A stretch of DNA of 64,000 nucleotides from Flavobacteriaceae bacterium (GCA_030683815.1 JAUXPJ010000002.1:1-64000); one strand, 5' to 3'; counted from the stretch's first letter, positions 44,690-54,572 are shown. Program-made: numbers and translations. The notes: a model not told the origin generated them from the sequence alone.

Positions 44690-45379
44690 ATGAAAAAATA
44701 CAGCATTTTAAGATTGTTCTTTTTATTGTTTAACGTGGTGGCTTTTGCCCAATTTACTCAAAATCCATTGCCTTATAGTTTCAATGCTTTAGAGCCCTAT
44801 ATTGATGCTCAAACCATGGAAATTCATTATAGTAAACATCACTCCGGTTATATAAAAAATTTGAATGCAGCGATAACAGGAACTCCCGCAGCAAAAATGA
44901 CTGTCAATGAAATTTTTGCAACGGTTTCAAATTTAAGTCCTGCCATTAGAAACAATGCCGGCGGACATTATAACCATGAATTATTTTGGTCCGTTTTAAC
45001 ACCGGAAAAGAACACAAAACCATCAAAAGAATTAGAAAAAGCAATCCAAGAAAGTTTTACAAATCTGGATTCCTTAAAAGTAAAAATGAATAAAGCCGGG
45101 GCTGCTCGTTTTGGTTCTGGATGGGCTTGGTTGTATATTACTCAAGCTGGAAAATTAGCTGTTTGTTCAACTCCAAATCAAGACAATCCTTTAATGGATC
45201 TTGCAGAAAATAAAGGTATTCCAATTTTAGGGGTTGATGTTTGGGAACATGCTTATTATTTAAAATATCAAAATAAAAGAGCTGATTATCTGGGTGCTAT
45301 TTGGAATGTTATCAATTGGAACGAAGTTAGCAAGCGCTATTCAGATGCCATTCAGAAATCGCAAAAATACAATCCTTGA
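44690..45379 (+). CDS. Exported superoxide dismutase, Mn-type residues
   Basis: A 229-aa Fe/Mn superoxide dismutase with a cleavable signal peptide (hydrophobic 8-19, Ala-Phe-Ala cleavage). It therefore acts in the periplasm or outside the cell. Metal ligands are visible in MEIHYSKHH, NHELFW and DVWEHAYY. GGHYNH together with a later NQDNPL Gln favours manganese or cambialistic use over iron. Cytosolic SODs lack the signal, so this is a second, envelope-protecting type. Confidence 0.92.
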   Translation: MKKYSILRLFFLLFNVVAFAQFTQNPLPYSFNALEPYIDAQTMEIHYSKHHSGYIKNLNAAITGTPAAKMTVNEIFATVSNLSPAIRNNAGGHYNHELFWSVLTPEKNTKPSKELEKAIQESFTNLDSLKVKMNKAGAARFGSGWAWLYITQAGKLAVCSTPNQDNPLMDLAENKGIPILGVDVWEHAYYLKYQNKRADYLGAIWNVINWNEVSKRYSDAIQKSQKYNP

Positions 45380-45455
45380 TATAAGTCTTTATTTAGATAT
45401 AATAGATTTTTGATTCGTGATTCAAAATAATTTTTGTTAGCTGTTTTTAGTTGAT

Positions 45456-46112
45456 TTAGTCGTTTTCACAAGAACAGTATTTGTTGCTTTTTGCCTTGTC
45501 AAAACATTCTCTTCCTTCTTTAAAAGCATAGAAAGAAAGTGCAAGGGTTCCGATGCTGTCAATGTATGCCATATTTGTGAGTTCATAAATTCCGCTGCTT
45601 ACCAACAATATAATAGACATATAAATACAAACTTTGGTACATGCTGCATCTGCAAGAATTGCGGCAGAATTAAGTTGTTTACCAACTTTTGTTTTCCAAA
45701 CAACCAATATCCACATAGTCGCAATTGAAATAACAGCAATTACAATTCCCCAAAAAGTTGTTTCAGGTTTGTGAGCTGTGTAGATATTGAAAATACTTGT
45801 AAATACCAATCCGAGAACCAAACCGTAAAAAGCAACACCTGTAATGCGTAAGGCGGTTCTTTCAAAGTTATCACGATTACTGTTTGGATTGCGTTGAATT
45901 CGTAAAACCATATGGGCAATTCCTATTCCTGAAATTACCTCAATAAAACTATCTATTCCAAAACCAAACAAGGCCAGGCTTTCATCTTCATAACCGAAAT
46001 AGGTTGCTATAATTCCTTCAGCAAAATTATAAATGATGGTGACAATCGCAAGTGCAAAAGCCAACTTATAAAGTCGTGACTGAGTAACTGTTAAGGAGGT
46101 TTCTTTTTCCAT
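45456..46112 (-). CDS. Cation efflux (CDF)-like transporter
   Basis: A 218-aa membrane protein with six helices. GFGIDSFIEV in helix 2 and ADAACTKVC in helix 5 sit where CDF proteins keep their metal-binding acids. Cysteines replace His at the second site, and the C-terminus has Cys-Ser-Cys (KYCSCEND). The long cytosolic domain of classical CDFs is missing. A heavy-metal substrate that prefers thiols is an inference. Confidence 0.75.
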   Translation of the reverse strand: MEKETSLTVTQSRLYKLAFALAIVTIIYNFAEGIIATYFGYEDESLALFGFGIDSFIEVISGIGIAHMVLRIQRNPNSNRDNFERTALRITGVAFYGLVLGLVFTSIFNIYTAHKPETTFWGIVIAVISIATMWILVVWKTKVGKQLNSAAILADAACTKVCIYMSIILLVSSGIYELTNMAYIDSIGTLALSFYAFKEGRECFDKAKSNKYCSCEND

Positions 46113-46185
46113 TTTTATTAAATTTCATTAAGGTCATCAAAAAAACAATTCAGTTAGGAATCCTTCTCTTAAAAAACAACCGGAA

Positions 46186-47649
46186 TTACAAGGTTTTATT
46201 ATTTTTATCCTTCAACATTCTAATTTTAATTCGGAAAGCTGCAAAAAATAAAGTCATAAACGGACTGATGATATTGAAAAAAGCATAAGGTATATAACTG
46301 GTTACTCCTACTTCACCCATCAATACTCTGGATTGATAAGCACCACAGGTATTCCATGGCACTAAAACAGAAGTTACCGTACCCGAATCTTCTAGGGTTC
46401 TACTCAAATTCTCTGGTGCCAATCCTTTTTCTTCATAAGCTTTTGCAAACATTTTTCCCGGAACAACTATCGCTAAATACTGATCAGAAGCGGTGAGGTT
46501 AAATCCGATACAAGCAGTAACTGTGCTGGCAAACAATCCGAAAATTCCTTTAGCAACCTTAAGTAGTGCATCGCTAATAGCTTTTAAAGCTCCTATTGCC
46601 TCCATAATTCCTCCAAAAACCATGGCACACATAATCAACCAAATAGTGCCTAACATTCCTTTCATCCCACCAGCAGTAAATAAATCATTGAGCGTTGCAT
46701 TGCCGGTTTCAACAGCGGTGTCAACGGTGATAGCATTCATCACCCCTTTATAGGCACTCACAAAATTGAGGGTTTCTGCACCGGCAACTTTCATTACAAT
46801 AGCAGGTTGAAAAATCAAGGCAAATACCCCTCCTAAAAGCGTACCAATTAATAATGCAATAATAGGTTGTGTTTTTCTTACAATCATCAATATCACAGTA
46901 AATGGAACTAAAAATAACCAAGGAGTAATGGTAAAAGTATCGGTAATGGCTTGCAACATGGATGAAGTATCTGCTTGTCCGCTCGTTGTTTGCGTAAATC
47001 CTAAAATCAAAAACAAGATAAGGGTAATGGTCATAGAAGGCACTGTGGTATAGGCCATATATTTGATATGTGTAAACAAATCGGTTCCTGCCATGGCGGG
47101 AGCTAAATTGGTAGTATCAGATAAGGGCGACATTTTATCGCCAAAATAAGCACCGGAAATAACTGCTCCGGCTACCATTCCTTCGGGTAAACCAATGGCT
47201 TTTCCAATTCCTACAAGAGCGATTCCTACAGTTGCCGAAGTGGTCCAACTACTACCGGTTGCTACAGAAATGATGGAAGCTATAATCACAGATGCCACCA
47301 AAAAAAATGTTGGGTTAAGCAGTTGCATTCCGTAATAAATCATTGCCGGTATGATCCCGGAGATTAACCAAGTTCCTGCCAAAGCTCCTACAAATAACAA
47401 TATCAATAAAGCCGTTGTGGTTGATTTAATGTTTTTAGCTACTTTCCGCATCATATCATCAAACAGCACTTTGTTTTTAAATCCGATAACAGCAGCAACA
47501 GCACCTGCCAATAACAGCGCAAACTGATTGGCGCCATCTAGAGCACCATCTCCGTAAACTTCTTGTACATTGAACCACAATAAAAAAACAAGAAATACAA
47601 TCGGAATTAATGCTTCAATTAGAGAAATTTTAGGTGTTTTCGTTGCCAT
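46186..47649 (-). CDS. nhaC: Na+/H+ antiporter, NhaC family
   Basis: From the ATG at 47647-47649 this is a 487-aa protein with about eleven helices and NhaC features such as ATGSSWTTSATVG, GAYFGDKMSPLSDTTNLAP and TLEDSGTVTSVLVPWNTCG. It exchanges Na+ for H+ across the inner membrane. A longer start at 47715 adds 22 residues not seen in the family. Na+ circulation may connect with the Rnf complex, but this is only a suggestion. Confidence 0.92.
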   Translation of the reverse strand: MATKTPKISLIEALIPIVFLVFLLWFNVQEVYGDGALDGANQFALLLAGAVAAVIGFKNKVLFDDMMRKVAKNIKSTTTALLILLFVGALAGTWLISGIIPAMIYYGMQLLNPTFFLVASVIIASIISVATGSSWTTSATVGIALVGIGKAIGLPEGMVAGAVISGAYFGDKMSPLSDTTNLAPAMAGTDLFTHIKYMAYTTVPSMTITLILFLILGFTQTTSGQADTSSMLQAITDTFTITPWLFLVPFTVILMIVRKTQPIIALLIGTLLGGVFALIFQPAIVMKVAGAETLNFVSAYKGVMNAITVDTAVETGNATLNDLFTAGGMKGMLGTIWLIMCAMVFGGIMEAIGALKAISDALLKVAKGIFGLFASTVTACIGFNLTASDQYLAIVVPGKMFAKAYEEKGLAPENLSRTLEDSGTVTSVLVPWNTCGAYQSRVLMGEVGVTSYIPYAFFNIISPFMTLFFAAFRIKIRMLKDKNNKTL

Positions 47650-47705
47650 AATTTTAATTTTAAAGATTGTAATGATACATAAATTTATGGGCTTATGCAA
47701 ATGAA

Positions 47706-47737
47706 AAATCCCCATTACTATTTAGCAATGGGGATTT
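47706..47737 (-). terminator. Terminator of the Cys/Met lyase gene
   Basis: AAATCCCCATT (47706-47716) and AATGGGGATTT (47727-47737) form a perfect 11-bp stem with a 10-nt loop. On the minus strand it is followed by T residues. Confidence 0.85.
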
Positions 47738-47756
47738 AAAATATATTTTTATTTTC

Positions 47757-48956
47757 TTACAAAATACCTGCCTCTTGCATACAAGCTTTCATACTTTTAT
47801 AAGTACGTACAATATCATCATCTAAACCTATAGAGAAACGAATCAATCCTTTAGATAATCCCATTTCTTTTTGCTCTTCTTCAGGGATTTCTGAGGATGT
47901 ACTCGCTCCGGAAGCGCTGAATAAGGTTTTGTAAAAACCTAGACTCACTGCCAAATAGCCAATATTCCTGTTCTGCATCAACTCCATTAATTCATTGGCT
48001 TTTTCTAAGGATTCCAATTCTAAAGTGAGTAAGCCACCAAATCCGTATGATTCATTTAACATCGATTTCAGCAATTCGTGACCTTTATGATTTTCTAATC
48101 CAGGATAAACCACACTTAATCCATCCTTTTGAAATTGTTCGGCTAAATACAAGGCATTATCACTGTGTTTACGCATACGAAGTGCTAACGAACGCATATT
48201 TTTCAAAATTTGAGCTGCTCTTAAACTGTCCATTACCGGACCTAACAACATGGCTGCGCCATCATTTACATTGCGTAGGCTATCAATAAATTCTTTCTTC
48301 CCACATACCACTCCGCCAATAGTATCATTGGTTCCGTTGATAAATTTGGTTAAACTGTGAATCGTAATTGTGGCACCTAAATGACTTGAAGATACCATCA
48401 ATGGAGAAAAAGTATTATCTACAACTAAAGGAATATTATATTTTTCAGCTAATTTGGATAAAGCCGGTAAATTAGCAACTTCCAATAAAGGGTTACTAAT
48501 AGTTTCGCAATAAATCATTTTGGTTTTGCTGTTAATAGCTGCCTCCACTTTTTCTAAAGAAGTGATATCAACAAAAGAAGTATTAATATCCAAGCGTGGT
48601 AAAAAATTCTTCATAAAAGCATAAGTTCCTCCATAAATGGTTCTACTGGAAACGATATGGTCATTTGCTTTACACAGTTGTAAAATAACGGAAGTAATAG
48701 CGCCCATACCTGAACCTGCCACTAAAGCACTTTCCGTTCCTTCCATTTTAGCTAAAGCATCACCCAAATATAAGGTACTTGGACTGGCATGACGGGAATA
48801 TAAATAACAACCTTCTGTATGACCTTCAAAGGTGTCTTGCATGGTTTTGGCAGCTAAAAAAGTATAGGTGGCTGAATCGGATATGGATGGATTAACCCCT
48901 CCAAATTCACCAAAATTTTGTATATCTTGAATAAAATCTGCTGGTTTAAATGACAT
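47757..48956 (-). CDS. Cys/Met-metabolism PLP enzyme (methionine gamma-lyase/cystathionine lyase type)
   Basis: A 399-aa PLP enzyme of the trans-sulfuration family. Features include YSRHASPS near the N-terminus, the GSGMGAI phosphate loop, VVDNTFSP and the PLP lysine in HSLTKFINGTND. The CYLYSRHASPST region differs from the classical YSRxxNPT, so the exact reaction (gamma-lyase, beta-lyase or synthase) cannot be assigned. It has its own terminator. Confidence 0.85.
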   Translation of the reverse strand: MSFKPADFIQDIQNFGEFGGVNPSISDSATYTFLAAKTMQDTFEGHTEGCYLYSRHASPSTLYLGDALAKMEGTESALVAGSGMGAITSVILQLCKANDHIVSSRTIYGGTYAFMKNFLPRLDINTSFVDITSLEKVEAAINSKTKMIYCETISNPLLEVANLPALSKLAEKYNIPLVVDNTFSPLMVSSSHLGATITIHSLTKFINGTNDTIGGVVCGKKEFIDSLRNVNDGAAMLLGPVMDSLRAAQILKNMRSLALRMRKHSDNALYLAEQFQKDGLSVVYPGLENHKGHELLKSMLNESYGFGGLLTLELESLEKANELMELMQNRNIGYLAVSLGFYKTLFSASGASTSSEIPEEEQKEMGLSKGLIRFSIGLDDDIVRTYKSMKACMQEAGIL

Positions 48957-49042
48957 GATATAGTACGTTAAAGTTTGTGATACAAAAGTACATATTTTAC
49001 TTGTTCAGATGAAAGAATATAGATGAAAGATAATTAACAATG

Positions 49043-49070
49043 AAAAATGAATAATTAAAAATGAATAATT
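49043..49070. repeat. Tandem 14-nt repeat, two copies
   Basis: AAAAATGAATAATT occurs twice back to back upstream of the Cys/Met lyase region. The next bases contain two copies of CTAAATTCT. This is low-complexity intergenic sequence with no evident function. Confidence 0.6.
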
Positions 49071-49103
49071 CTAAATTCTCACTTCTAAATTCTATAATCT
49101 CTC

Positions 49104-49556
49104 TCACTCTTTATTTTTAGAATCGATTAAAATAGTCACAGGACCGTCATTGATTAAAGCCACTTCCATATCTGCACCAAAAATACCGGATTGTACTTTT
49201 TGAGGTAATTGAAGTTCTAATTGTGCGATGAAATATTCGTAAAGCGGAATCGCTTGTTCTGGTCGAGCCGCCTTGATATACGAAGGTCGATTCCCTTTTT
49301 TGGTAGAAGCGTGCAAGGTAAACTGACTAATGATTAAAATCGCCCCTTTAACCTCCTGAATACTGCAATTCATCACGCCATTTTCATCAGGAAAAATACG
49401 AAGTGGCACTATTTTTTTAAGGAGCCAATCACCATCTTCTTGAGTATCTTCAACTTCAATTCCTAAAAAAATTAATAAACCATTCTCTATTTGTGCCTTT
49501 ATAACACCATCAATAGCAACAGAAGCTTCGGATACTCTTTGAATGACTACACGCAT
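49104..49556 (-). CDS. dtd: D-aminoacyl-tRNA deacylase
   Basis: A 150-aa DTD that removes D-amino acids and glycine from mischarged tRNAs. The catalytic SQFTLHA and the cis-proline loop NDGPVTILID are both present. It is 12 nt after rsgA and is the last gene of the aromatic operon. Confidence 0.96.
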   Translation of the reverse strand: MRVVIQRVSEASVAIDGVIKAQIENGLLIFLGIEVEDTQEDGDWLLKKIVPLRIFPDENGVMNCSIQEVKGAILIISQFTLHASTKKGNRPSYIKAARPEQAIPLYEYFIAQLELQLPQKVQSGIFGADMEVALINDGPVTILIDSKNKE

Positions 49557-49568
49557 CGCTATAAAAAA

Positions 49569-50504
49569 TTAAAAATCAGTATTACCTCTGTAAATATCGT
49601 CATTCTCCAACATTTGTACATAAGAGCGATAGCGCGAAAAAGCGATATCATCGTTTTCAACAGCTTCTAAAACTGCACAACCGGGTTCTTCCAAATGCAA
49701 ACAATTGTTAAACTTACAAAATTGTTTAAAGTGAAATATTTCAGGAAAATAATCTCCCACTTCCTGCTTTTCAAAATCTACCACACCAAATCCCTTGATT
49801 CCTGGAGTGTCAATGATAAATCCGCCAAAAGACAATTCAAACATCTCAGCAAAAGTAGTGGTGTGCTGACCTTGACCACTTTGCTCAGAAACAATAGTTG
49901 TTTTTAAATTTAAAGTGGGCTCAATCGAATTGATGAGGGTTGATTTTCCGACACCAGAATGACCGGAAAATAAACTCACCCGGTCTTGCATCAACTCCTT
50001 TACCAAGTCGACATTTCTGCCCGTAACAGCCGATACTTCTAAACATTCATAGCCAATTTCTTCGTAAACTGATTTTAAACCCTCCATTTGTTGCAGTTGC
50101 ATTTCGTCAAAAGCATCAACCTTGTTAAACAATAAAATTACCGGAATAGAGTAGGCTTCTGCAGTAGCAATAAACCGATCAATAAAACTAGTCATTGTTA
50201 CCGGGTTTGCAACGGTTATCAACAAAAAAGCCCGGTCAATATTGGAGGCAATAATATGGGTTTGTTTCGAAAGATTGACCGATTTTCGGATGATATAATT
50301 TTTTCGGGGATGAATATGATTGATTACACCTGTATCTTTTTGTGGTTCCAGTTCAAAATCAACTACATCGCCTACGGCAACCGGATTGGTACTTTTAATT
50401 CCTTCCATTCTGAATTTGCCACGAATGCGACACCGCGTATAAAGACCTGCCTCTGTGCGAACAACATACCAACTACCGGTTGATTTCGTAACAATTCCTT
50501 GCAT
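49569..50504 (-). CDS. rsgA: Ribosome small-subunit GTPase RsgA
   Basis: A 311-aa circularly permuted GTPase with an N-terminal OB domain. The order NKVD (G4), SGHSGVGKST (G1) and DTPG (G3) shows the permutation. A C-terminal zinc knuckle (CKFNNCLHLEEPGC) follows. It helps the last steps of 30S maturation. It lies 3 nt after the DAHP synthase gene. Confidence 0.96.
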   Translation of the reverse strand: MQGIVTKSTGSWYVVRTEAGLYTRCRIRGKFRMEGIKSTNPVAVGDVVDFELEPQKDTGVINHIHPRKNYIIRKSVNLSKQTHIIASNIDRAFLLITVANPVTMTSFIDRFIATAEAYSIPVILLFNKVDAFDEMQLQQMEGLKSVYEEIGYECLEVSAVTGRNVDLVKELMQDRVSLFSGHSGVGKSTLINSIEPTLNLKTTIVSEQSGQGQHTTTFAEMFELSFGGFIIDTPGIKGFGVVDFEKQEVGDYFPEIFHFKQFCKFNNCLHLEEPGCAVLEAVENDDIAFSRYRSYVQMLENDDIYRGNTDF

Positions 50505-50507
50505 TGA

Positions 50508-51587
50508 TTATTTATTTATTTTTTGTTGATGTTGAATAGATTCTAAGTGAATAGCTTTGAATAATTTATCAATAAACTCTTCACTCAAACCGCGTTTAGT
50601 TCCTGATTTCATCATCTTTTCCATCAATTCATTCCAGCGACTACTTTGTAAAATAGAAACATTCTTTTCTTGTTTAAGCTTACCTATTTGCTCCGCAATA
50701 TCCATTCTCGAAGAAAGTAATTCAATCAAATTTTGATCTAACTGATCTAATTCTTTTCTAAAAATAGTTAATCGATTGATATAATCTGTCTCCTCTAATA
50801 AAGGTTTTTTAACCTTCAATTGTTGCGTGATTTCATTTAAACGGTGCGGTGTTATTTGTTGTGCTGCATCGCTCCATGCTACATTCGGATCAATATGTGT
50901 TTCAATCATAAATCCGTCATAATTCAGATCTAGCCCGGTTTGACAAACATCGAACAACAATTCTCTGTTGCCGCAAATATGAGATGGATCTAATATCATA
51001 GGCAAATCCGGAAACTGTTTGCGTAATTCAATTGCCAAAGGCCATTTGGGTTTATTGCGATACACTTTTTCGTGGTAAGAGGAGAATCCGCGATGTATCA
51101 CTCCTAATTTCTCAATTCCTACCGAATGCAATCGTTCTACCGCTCCCAACCACAAAGGCAAATCGGGATTTACCGGATTTTTAACCAAAATAATTTTATC
51201 AGTCCCTCTAAGGGCTTCTGCTATTTCTTGGACAATAAACGGACTTACCGTTGAACGAGCACCAACCCACAACAAATCAATATCGTGTTGCAGGGCTTGC
51301 TCCACATGGCTGGCATTGGCCACCTCTGTCGCTGTTTTTAATCCGGTTTCTTCCTTCACCCGTTGTAACCACGGCAAACCGATAGCACCAACACCTTCAA
51401 ACTGACCTGGTCGTGTACGTGGTTTCCAAATACCGGCACGAAAAAAAGTAGTATCGGTATCTTTAATTAAATGAGCTGTAGACAGCATTTGCGTCTCGGT
51501 TTCGGCACTACACGGACCTGCAATCACTAACGGATGGGTGAGTTGCAAATCGAGGAGCCATTGTTTAAATAAAATATTGTTTTTCAT
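50508..51587 (-). CDS. Bifunctional DAHP synthase/chorismate mutase
   Basis: A 359-aa fusion. Residues about 1-255 are a KDO8P-synthase-like (type I-beta) DAHP synthase (IAGPCSAET, RAGIWKPRT, ILDPSH). Residues about 265-355 are an AroQ chorismate mutase helix bundle (FRKELDQLDQNLIELLSSRM, IGKLK). It would make the first shikimate intermediate and also prephenate, matching the Phe/Tyr genes upstream in the operon. The fused mutase may act as a feedback sensor, as in related enzymes. Confidence 0.94.
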   Translation of the reverse strand: MKNNILFKQWLLDLQLTHPLVIAGPCSAETETQMLSTAHLIKDTDTTFFRAGIWKPRTRPGQFEGVGAIGLPWLQRVKEETGLKTATEVANASHVEQALQHDIDLLWVGARSTVSPFIVQEIAEALRGTDKIILVKNPVNPDLPLWLGAVERLHSVGIEKLGVIHRGFSSYHEKVYRNKPKWPLAIELRKQFPDLPMILDPSHICGNRELLFDVCQTGLDLNYDGFMIETHIDPNVAWSDAAQQITPHRLNEITQQLKVKKPLLEETDYINRLTIFRKELDQLDQNLIELLSSRMDIAEQIGKLKQEKNVSILQSSRWNELMEKMMKSGTKRGLSEEFIDKLFKAIHLESIQHQQKINK

Positions 51588-51601
51588 ATAAGTTTACAAA
51601 T

Positions 51602-52471
51602 TTACGGTTCTTGATGGTTTTTTAAAGCAATGCCCGCTAAAATTTCTCCAACGTGATTGCATTGATGCATGATGGCTGTTAATTGCTGTTCATCTTGTTG
51701 CTGAATCAGATTTCTAAACTGTTGTAAGTTATCGATATATTCATCTAAAGATTGAAGTATATGTTGATGATTTTGTAAAAAAATAGGTGCCCAAGTAGGC
51801 GGTGCACTTTTAGCTAATCGAACGGTGGACTCAAAACCACTTCCCGCTAAATTGAAAATTTGTCGCTCATCATGTTCTATCTCCAACACTGTTTTACCCA
51901 ACATAAAACTGCTGATATGTGAAAGATGTGACACATAAGCCAAGTGTTTATCGTGCTCAACCGAGTCCATCAATTGAATTCTGGCACCCAAACTTTTCCA
52001 AAGTTGAATGGTTTTTTCTAATTTTTGCGGACAAGTTAAATGGGGTTCACAAATAATGGTCAATTTTCTTTTGAACAAGTTAGCAATAGCTGCAGTCGGT
52101 CCAGAATACTCAGTTCCCGCAATTGGATGTACTGCCACTAATTGAGTTCGTTTTGGATGATGTGCTATCGCTTTACATAAAGGGTGTTTTATCGATCCCA
52201 TATCAAAAACGATGGTGTTATCAGCTACTCTATTTAAAACTTCAACAGCCAAAGTGGGTAAATGGTTGACAGGTACTGCTAAAATCACCCAAGCTGCTTT
52301 GGAAACTTTTTCGATGGAAACAATCTCATCCAACCATCCCAATTTAAGAGCTTCTTGCTCGTGGCTTTTATCGTGGTCGATTCCCAAAATACGATAGTTT
52401 CCTGTATTTTTTAAATCTTTAGCGATGGATCCTCCCATCAATCCTAATCCTATAATTAAAACATTTTCCAT
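51602..52471 (-). CDS. tyrA: Prephenate dehydrogenase
   Basis: From the ATG at 52469-52471 this is a 289-aa NAD-dependent enzyme converting prephenate to 4-hydroxyphenylpyruvate for tyrosine. The nucleotide motif GLGLMGGS is at the N-terminus and the active-site signature is VAVHPIAGTEYSGP. A longer frame to 52531 overlaps the aminotransferase gene and was rejected. It is the third gene of the operon. Confidence 0.94.
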   Translation of the reverse strand: MENVLIIGLGLMGGSIAKDLKNTGNYRILGIDHDKSHEQEALKLGWLDEIVSIEKVSKAAWVILAVPVNHLPTLAVEVLNRVADNTIVFDMGSIKHPLCKAIAHHPKRTQLVAVHPIAGTEYSGPTAAIANLFKRKLTIICEPHLTCPQKLEKTIQLWKSLGARIQLMDSVEHDKHLAYVSHLSHISSFMLGKTVLEIEHDERQIFNLAGSGFESTVRLAKSAPPTWAPIFLQNHQHILQSLDEYIDNLQQFRNLIQQQDEQQLTAIMHQCNHVGEILAGIALKNHQEP

Positions 52472-52479
52472 ATACTTTT

Positions 52480-53628
52480 TTAAGTTGTTAAACGATGAAT
52501 GACCTCTTTTAAATCGTCTTGGTTGGCGCAAAGTGAAACTCTTATGTACTGTTGACCCGCATTTCCAAATACCATTCCCGGAGTGATAAATACACCAAAA
52601 CGATGCAACAATTCATCAGTAAATTGTTCTCCATCTCCTCCATTAGGGAGCTTTGCCCACACAAACAATCCTGCCGTATTTTTATGGTAACTACATTGTA
52701 GCACATCGAGTAATTTCCAGACCAACAATCGGCGTTCTTTATAAATTTTATTTAAGTTGATAAACCATGAGGTCTCTAACTGCAAAGCGGCAATGGCGCT
52801 GTGTTGAATTCCTAAAAACATGCCGGAATCCATCTGACTTTTCACTTGTAAAATAGCTTCTATATAAGATGCAGCACCCATGACCATTCCAACCCGCATT
52901 CCGGATATATTAAATGTTTTACTCAAAGAGTTTAACTCTAACGCCACTTCATGAGCGCCTGCTACTTGTAAGATACTGTTTGGAGTATCATTTAAAATAA
53001 AACTATACGGATTGTCATTCACAATTAAAATTTGATGTTTTCTGGCAAAATTGACCAATTGTTGCCATTGTAACCGGGTAACGGTAGCTCCCGTAGGCAT
53101 ATGCGGATAGTTTACCCACATCAGTTTTACTTTAGAAAGATCTTGTTGCGCCAAACTTTCCAAATCGGGGAACCATCCATTTGCTTCCGTAAGTTCATAC
53201 ATAGTTGGAATTGCCCCTATCAATTGAGTCACAGAGGTATAAGTTGGATATCCTGGATTTGGAATTAATACCTCATCTCCATCATTTAAAAAAGCCATAC
53301 TGATATGCATAATACCTTCTTTTGAACCCATCAAGGGCAATATTTCTGTCGATGGATTTAAGTCCACTTTAAAATGATGTTGATAAAATTGACTGATAGC
53401 GCTTCTTAATTCAGGGATGCCCTGATACGATTGATATTGTGTTGCATTGGGTAAAACGGTAGCTTTGGTAAGGGCTTTCAACACTTCAGGCGCAGCAGTT
53501 AAATCGGGACTGCCGATTCCTAAATTGATTATCAATTTCCCTGCTGCTTTTAACTGCTGAATTTCTCGTAATTTATGAGAGAAATAATACTCTTGTACGG
53601 ATTGTAATCGGTTGGCTTTTGGAATCAT
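52480..53628 (-). CDS. Aromatic/aspartate-type PLP aminotransferase
   Basis: A 382-aa fold-type I class I aminotransferase with GSPDL, NPGYPTY, the Asn/Asp pair in VNDNPY and the PLP lysine in NSLSKTFNISGMR. Its place between pheA and tyrA implies that it aminates phenylpyruvate and 4-hydroxyphenylpyruvate to Phe and Tyr. It resembles LL-diaminopimelate aminotransferases, so other 2-oxo acids cannot be excluded. Confidence 0.9.
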   Translation of the reverse strand: MIPKANRLQSVQEYYFSHKLREIQQLKAAGKLIINLGIGSPDLTAAPEVLKALTKATVLPNATQYQSYQGIPELRSAISQFYQHHFKVDLNPSTEILPLMGSKEGIMHISMAFLNDGDEVLIPNPGYPTYTSVTQLIGAIPTMYELTEANGWFPDLESLAQQDLSKVKLMWVNYPHMPTGATVTRLQWQQLVNFARKHQILIVNDNPYSFILNDTPNSILQVAGAHEVALELNSLSKTFNISGMRVGMVMGAASYIEAILQVKSQMDSGMFLGIQHSAIAALQLETSWFINLNKIYKERRLLVWKLLDVLQCSYHKNTAGLFVWAKLPNGGDGEQFTDELLHRFGVFITPGMVFGNAGQQYIRVSLCANQDDLKEVIHRLTT

Positions 53629-53741
53629 ATTAAGAAGATTTGAGTATTGAGAAGTTAGAAATTAGAATTTTTTATTATGTCTTTTATCTATTATCTTTAT
53701 TCTTTTGTCTTGTTCATAATTATCACGTATTTAGTTTAGTA

Positions 53742-54560
53742 TTATTGGCTTTTGATGTATTCACCTAAGATTTTTAGAGAAGTAGTTTGGGTTTTCATCA
53801 ATTTTAAACAGCTTTTATAAACTTCATAGTCATCAAATTCAACATCAATAAAAAAAGCATATCGAAATGTGGTATTTTTTATGGGCAATGATTGTATTTT
53901 GGTGAGGTTTATTTGATGTGCCGCAAATAACTCCAACACTTTTAACAAACTTCCAACTTCATGAGAAAGTGTCAATTTTAAGGATGCTTTATTGGGGATG
54001 ATAGGATGATTCGGATGATTTAACTGCACTATAAAAAATCGGGTAGTGTTATTTTTAAAAGTGTGGATATCCGAAGCAATCGTTTCCAATCCGTATAAAA
54101 TTCCGGCCATGGAACTGGCAATGGCTCCCACTTTAGATAGGTTTTCGCGGGATATTTTTAAAGCAGATTCAGCAGTATCTTTAGATTCTACCAAGGTGAT
54201 GTGCGGATATTGTTCAAAAAAATCTTCACATTGCTGTAAAGCCATCGGATGAGAATGTACTTCTTTGATATCGGCAATGGTCTGACCTTTAAGTGCTAAT
54301 AATTGGTGGCGGATTGGTAAAAAAACTTCGCCGACTATCTGTAAATGATGCTCATCTATTAATTTATAATTGGGTAATAACGAACCGGCAATGGAATTTT
54401 CAATAGCCATCACTGCCGATGTTACTTGTTTTTGTTTGAGTAAGTGAGGAATTTCAGCAAAGGTCAAACACTCTTCTAACAGTATGTTATTTCCATAGTA
54501 CTGATTGGCAACTTGGTGGTGAAAAGATCCTTTAATTCCTTGTATGGCGACTTTGTTCAT
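53742..54560 (-). CDS. pheA: Prephenate dehydratase
   Basis: A 272-aa monofunctional enzyme making phenylpyruvate. The catalytic domain covers about 1-180 and contains the Thr-Arg-Phe motif (NNTTRFFIV); an ACT domain follows (about 190-270). The usual Phe-binding ACT motifs (GALV and ESRP) read GSLL and QSLP here, so allosteric Phe inhibition may differ. It is the first gene of the Phe/Tyr operon and lies directly behind a leader-peptide attenuator with its own promoter. Confidence 0.94.
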   Translation of the reverse strand: MNKVAIQGIKGSFHHQVANQYYGNNILLEECLTFAEIPHLLKQKQVTSAVMAIENSIAGSLLPNYKLIDEHHLQIVGEVFLPIRHQLLALKGQTIADIKEVHSHPMALQQCEDFFEQYPHITLVESKDTAESALKISRENLSKVGAIASSMAGILYGLETIASDIHTFKNNTTRFFIVQLNHPNHPIIPNKASLKLTLSHEVGSLLKVLELFAAHQINLTKIQSLPIKNTTFRYAFFIDVEFDDYEVYKSCLKLMKTQTTSLKILGEYIKSQ

Positions 54561-54572
54561 AAAATATTACAT

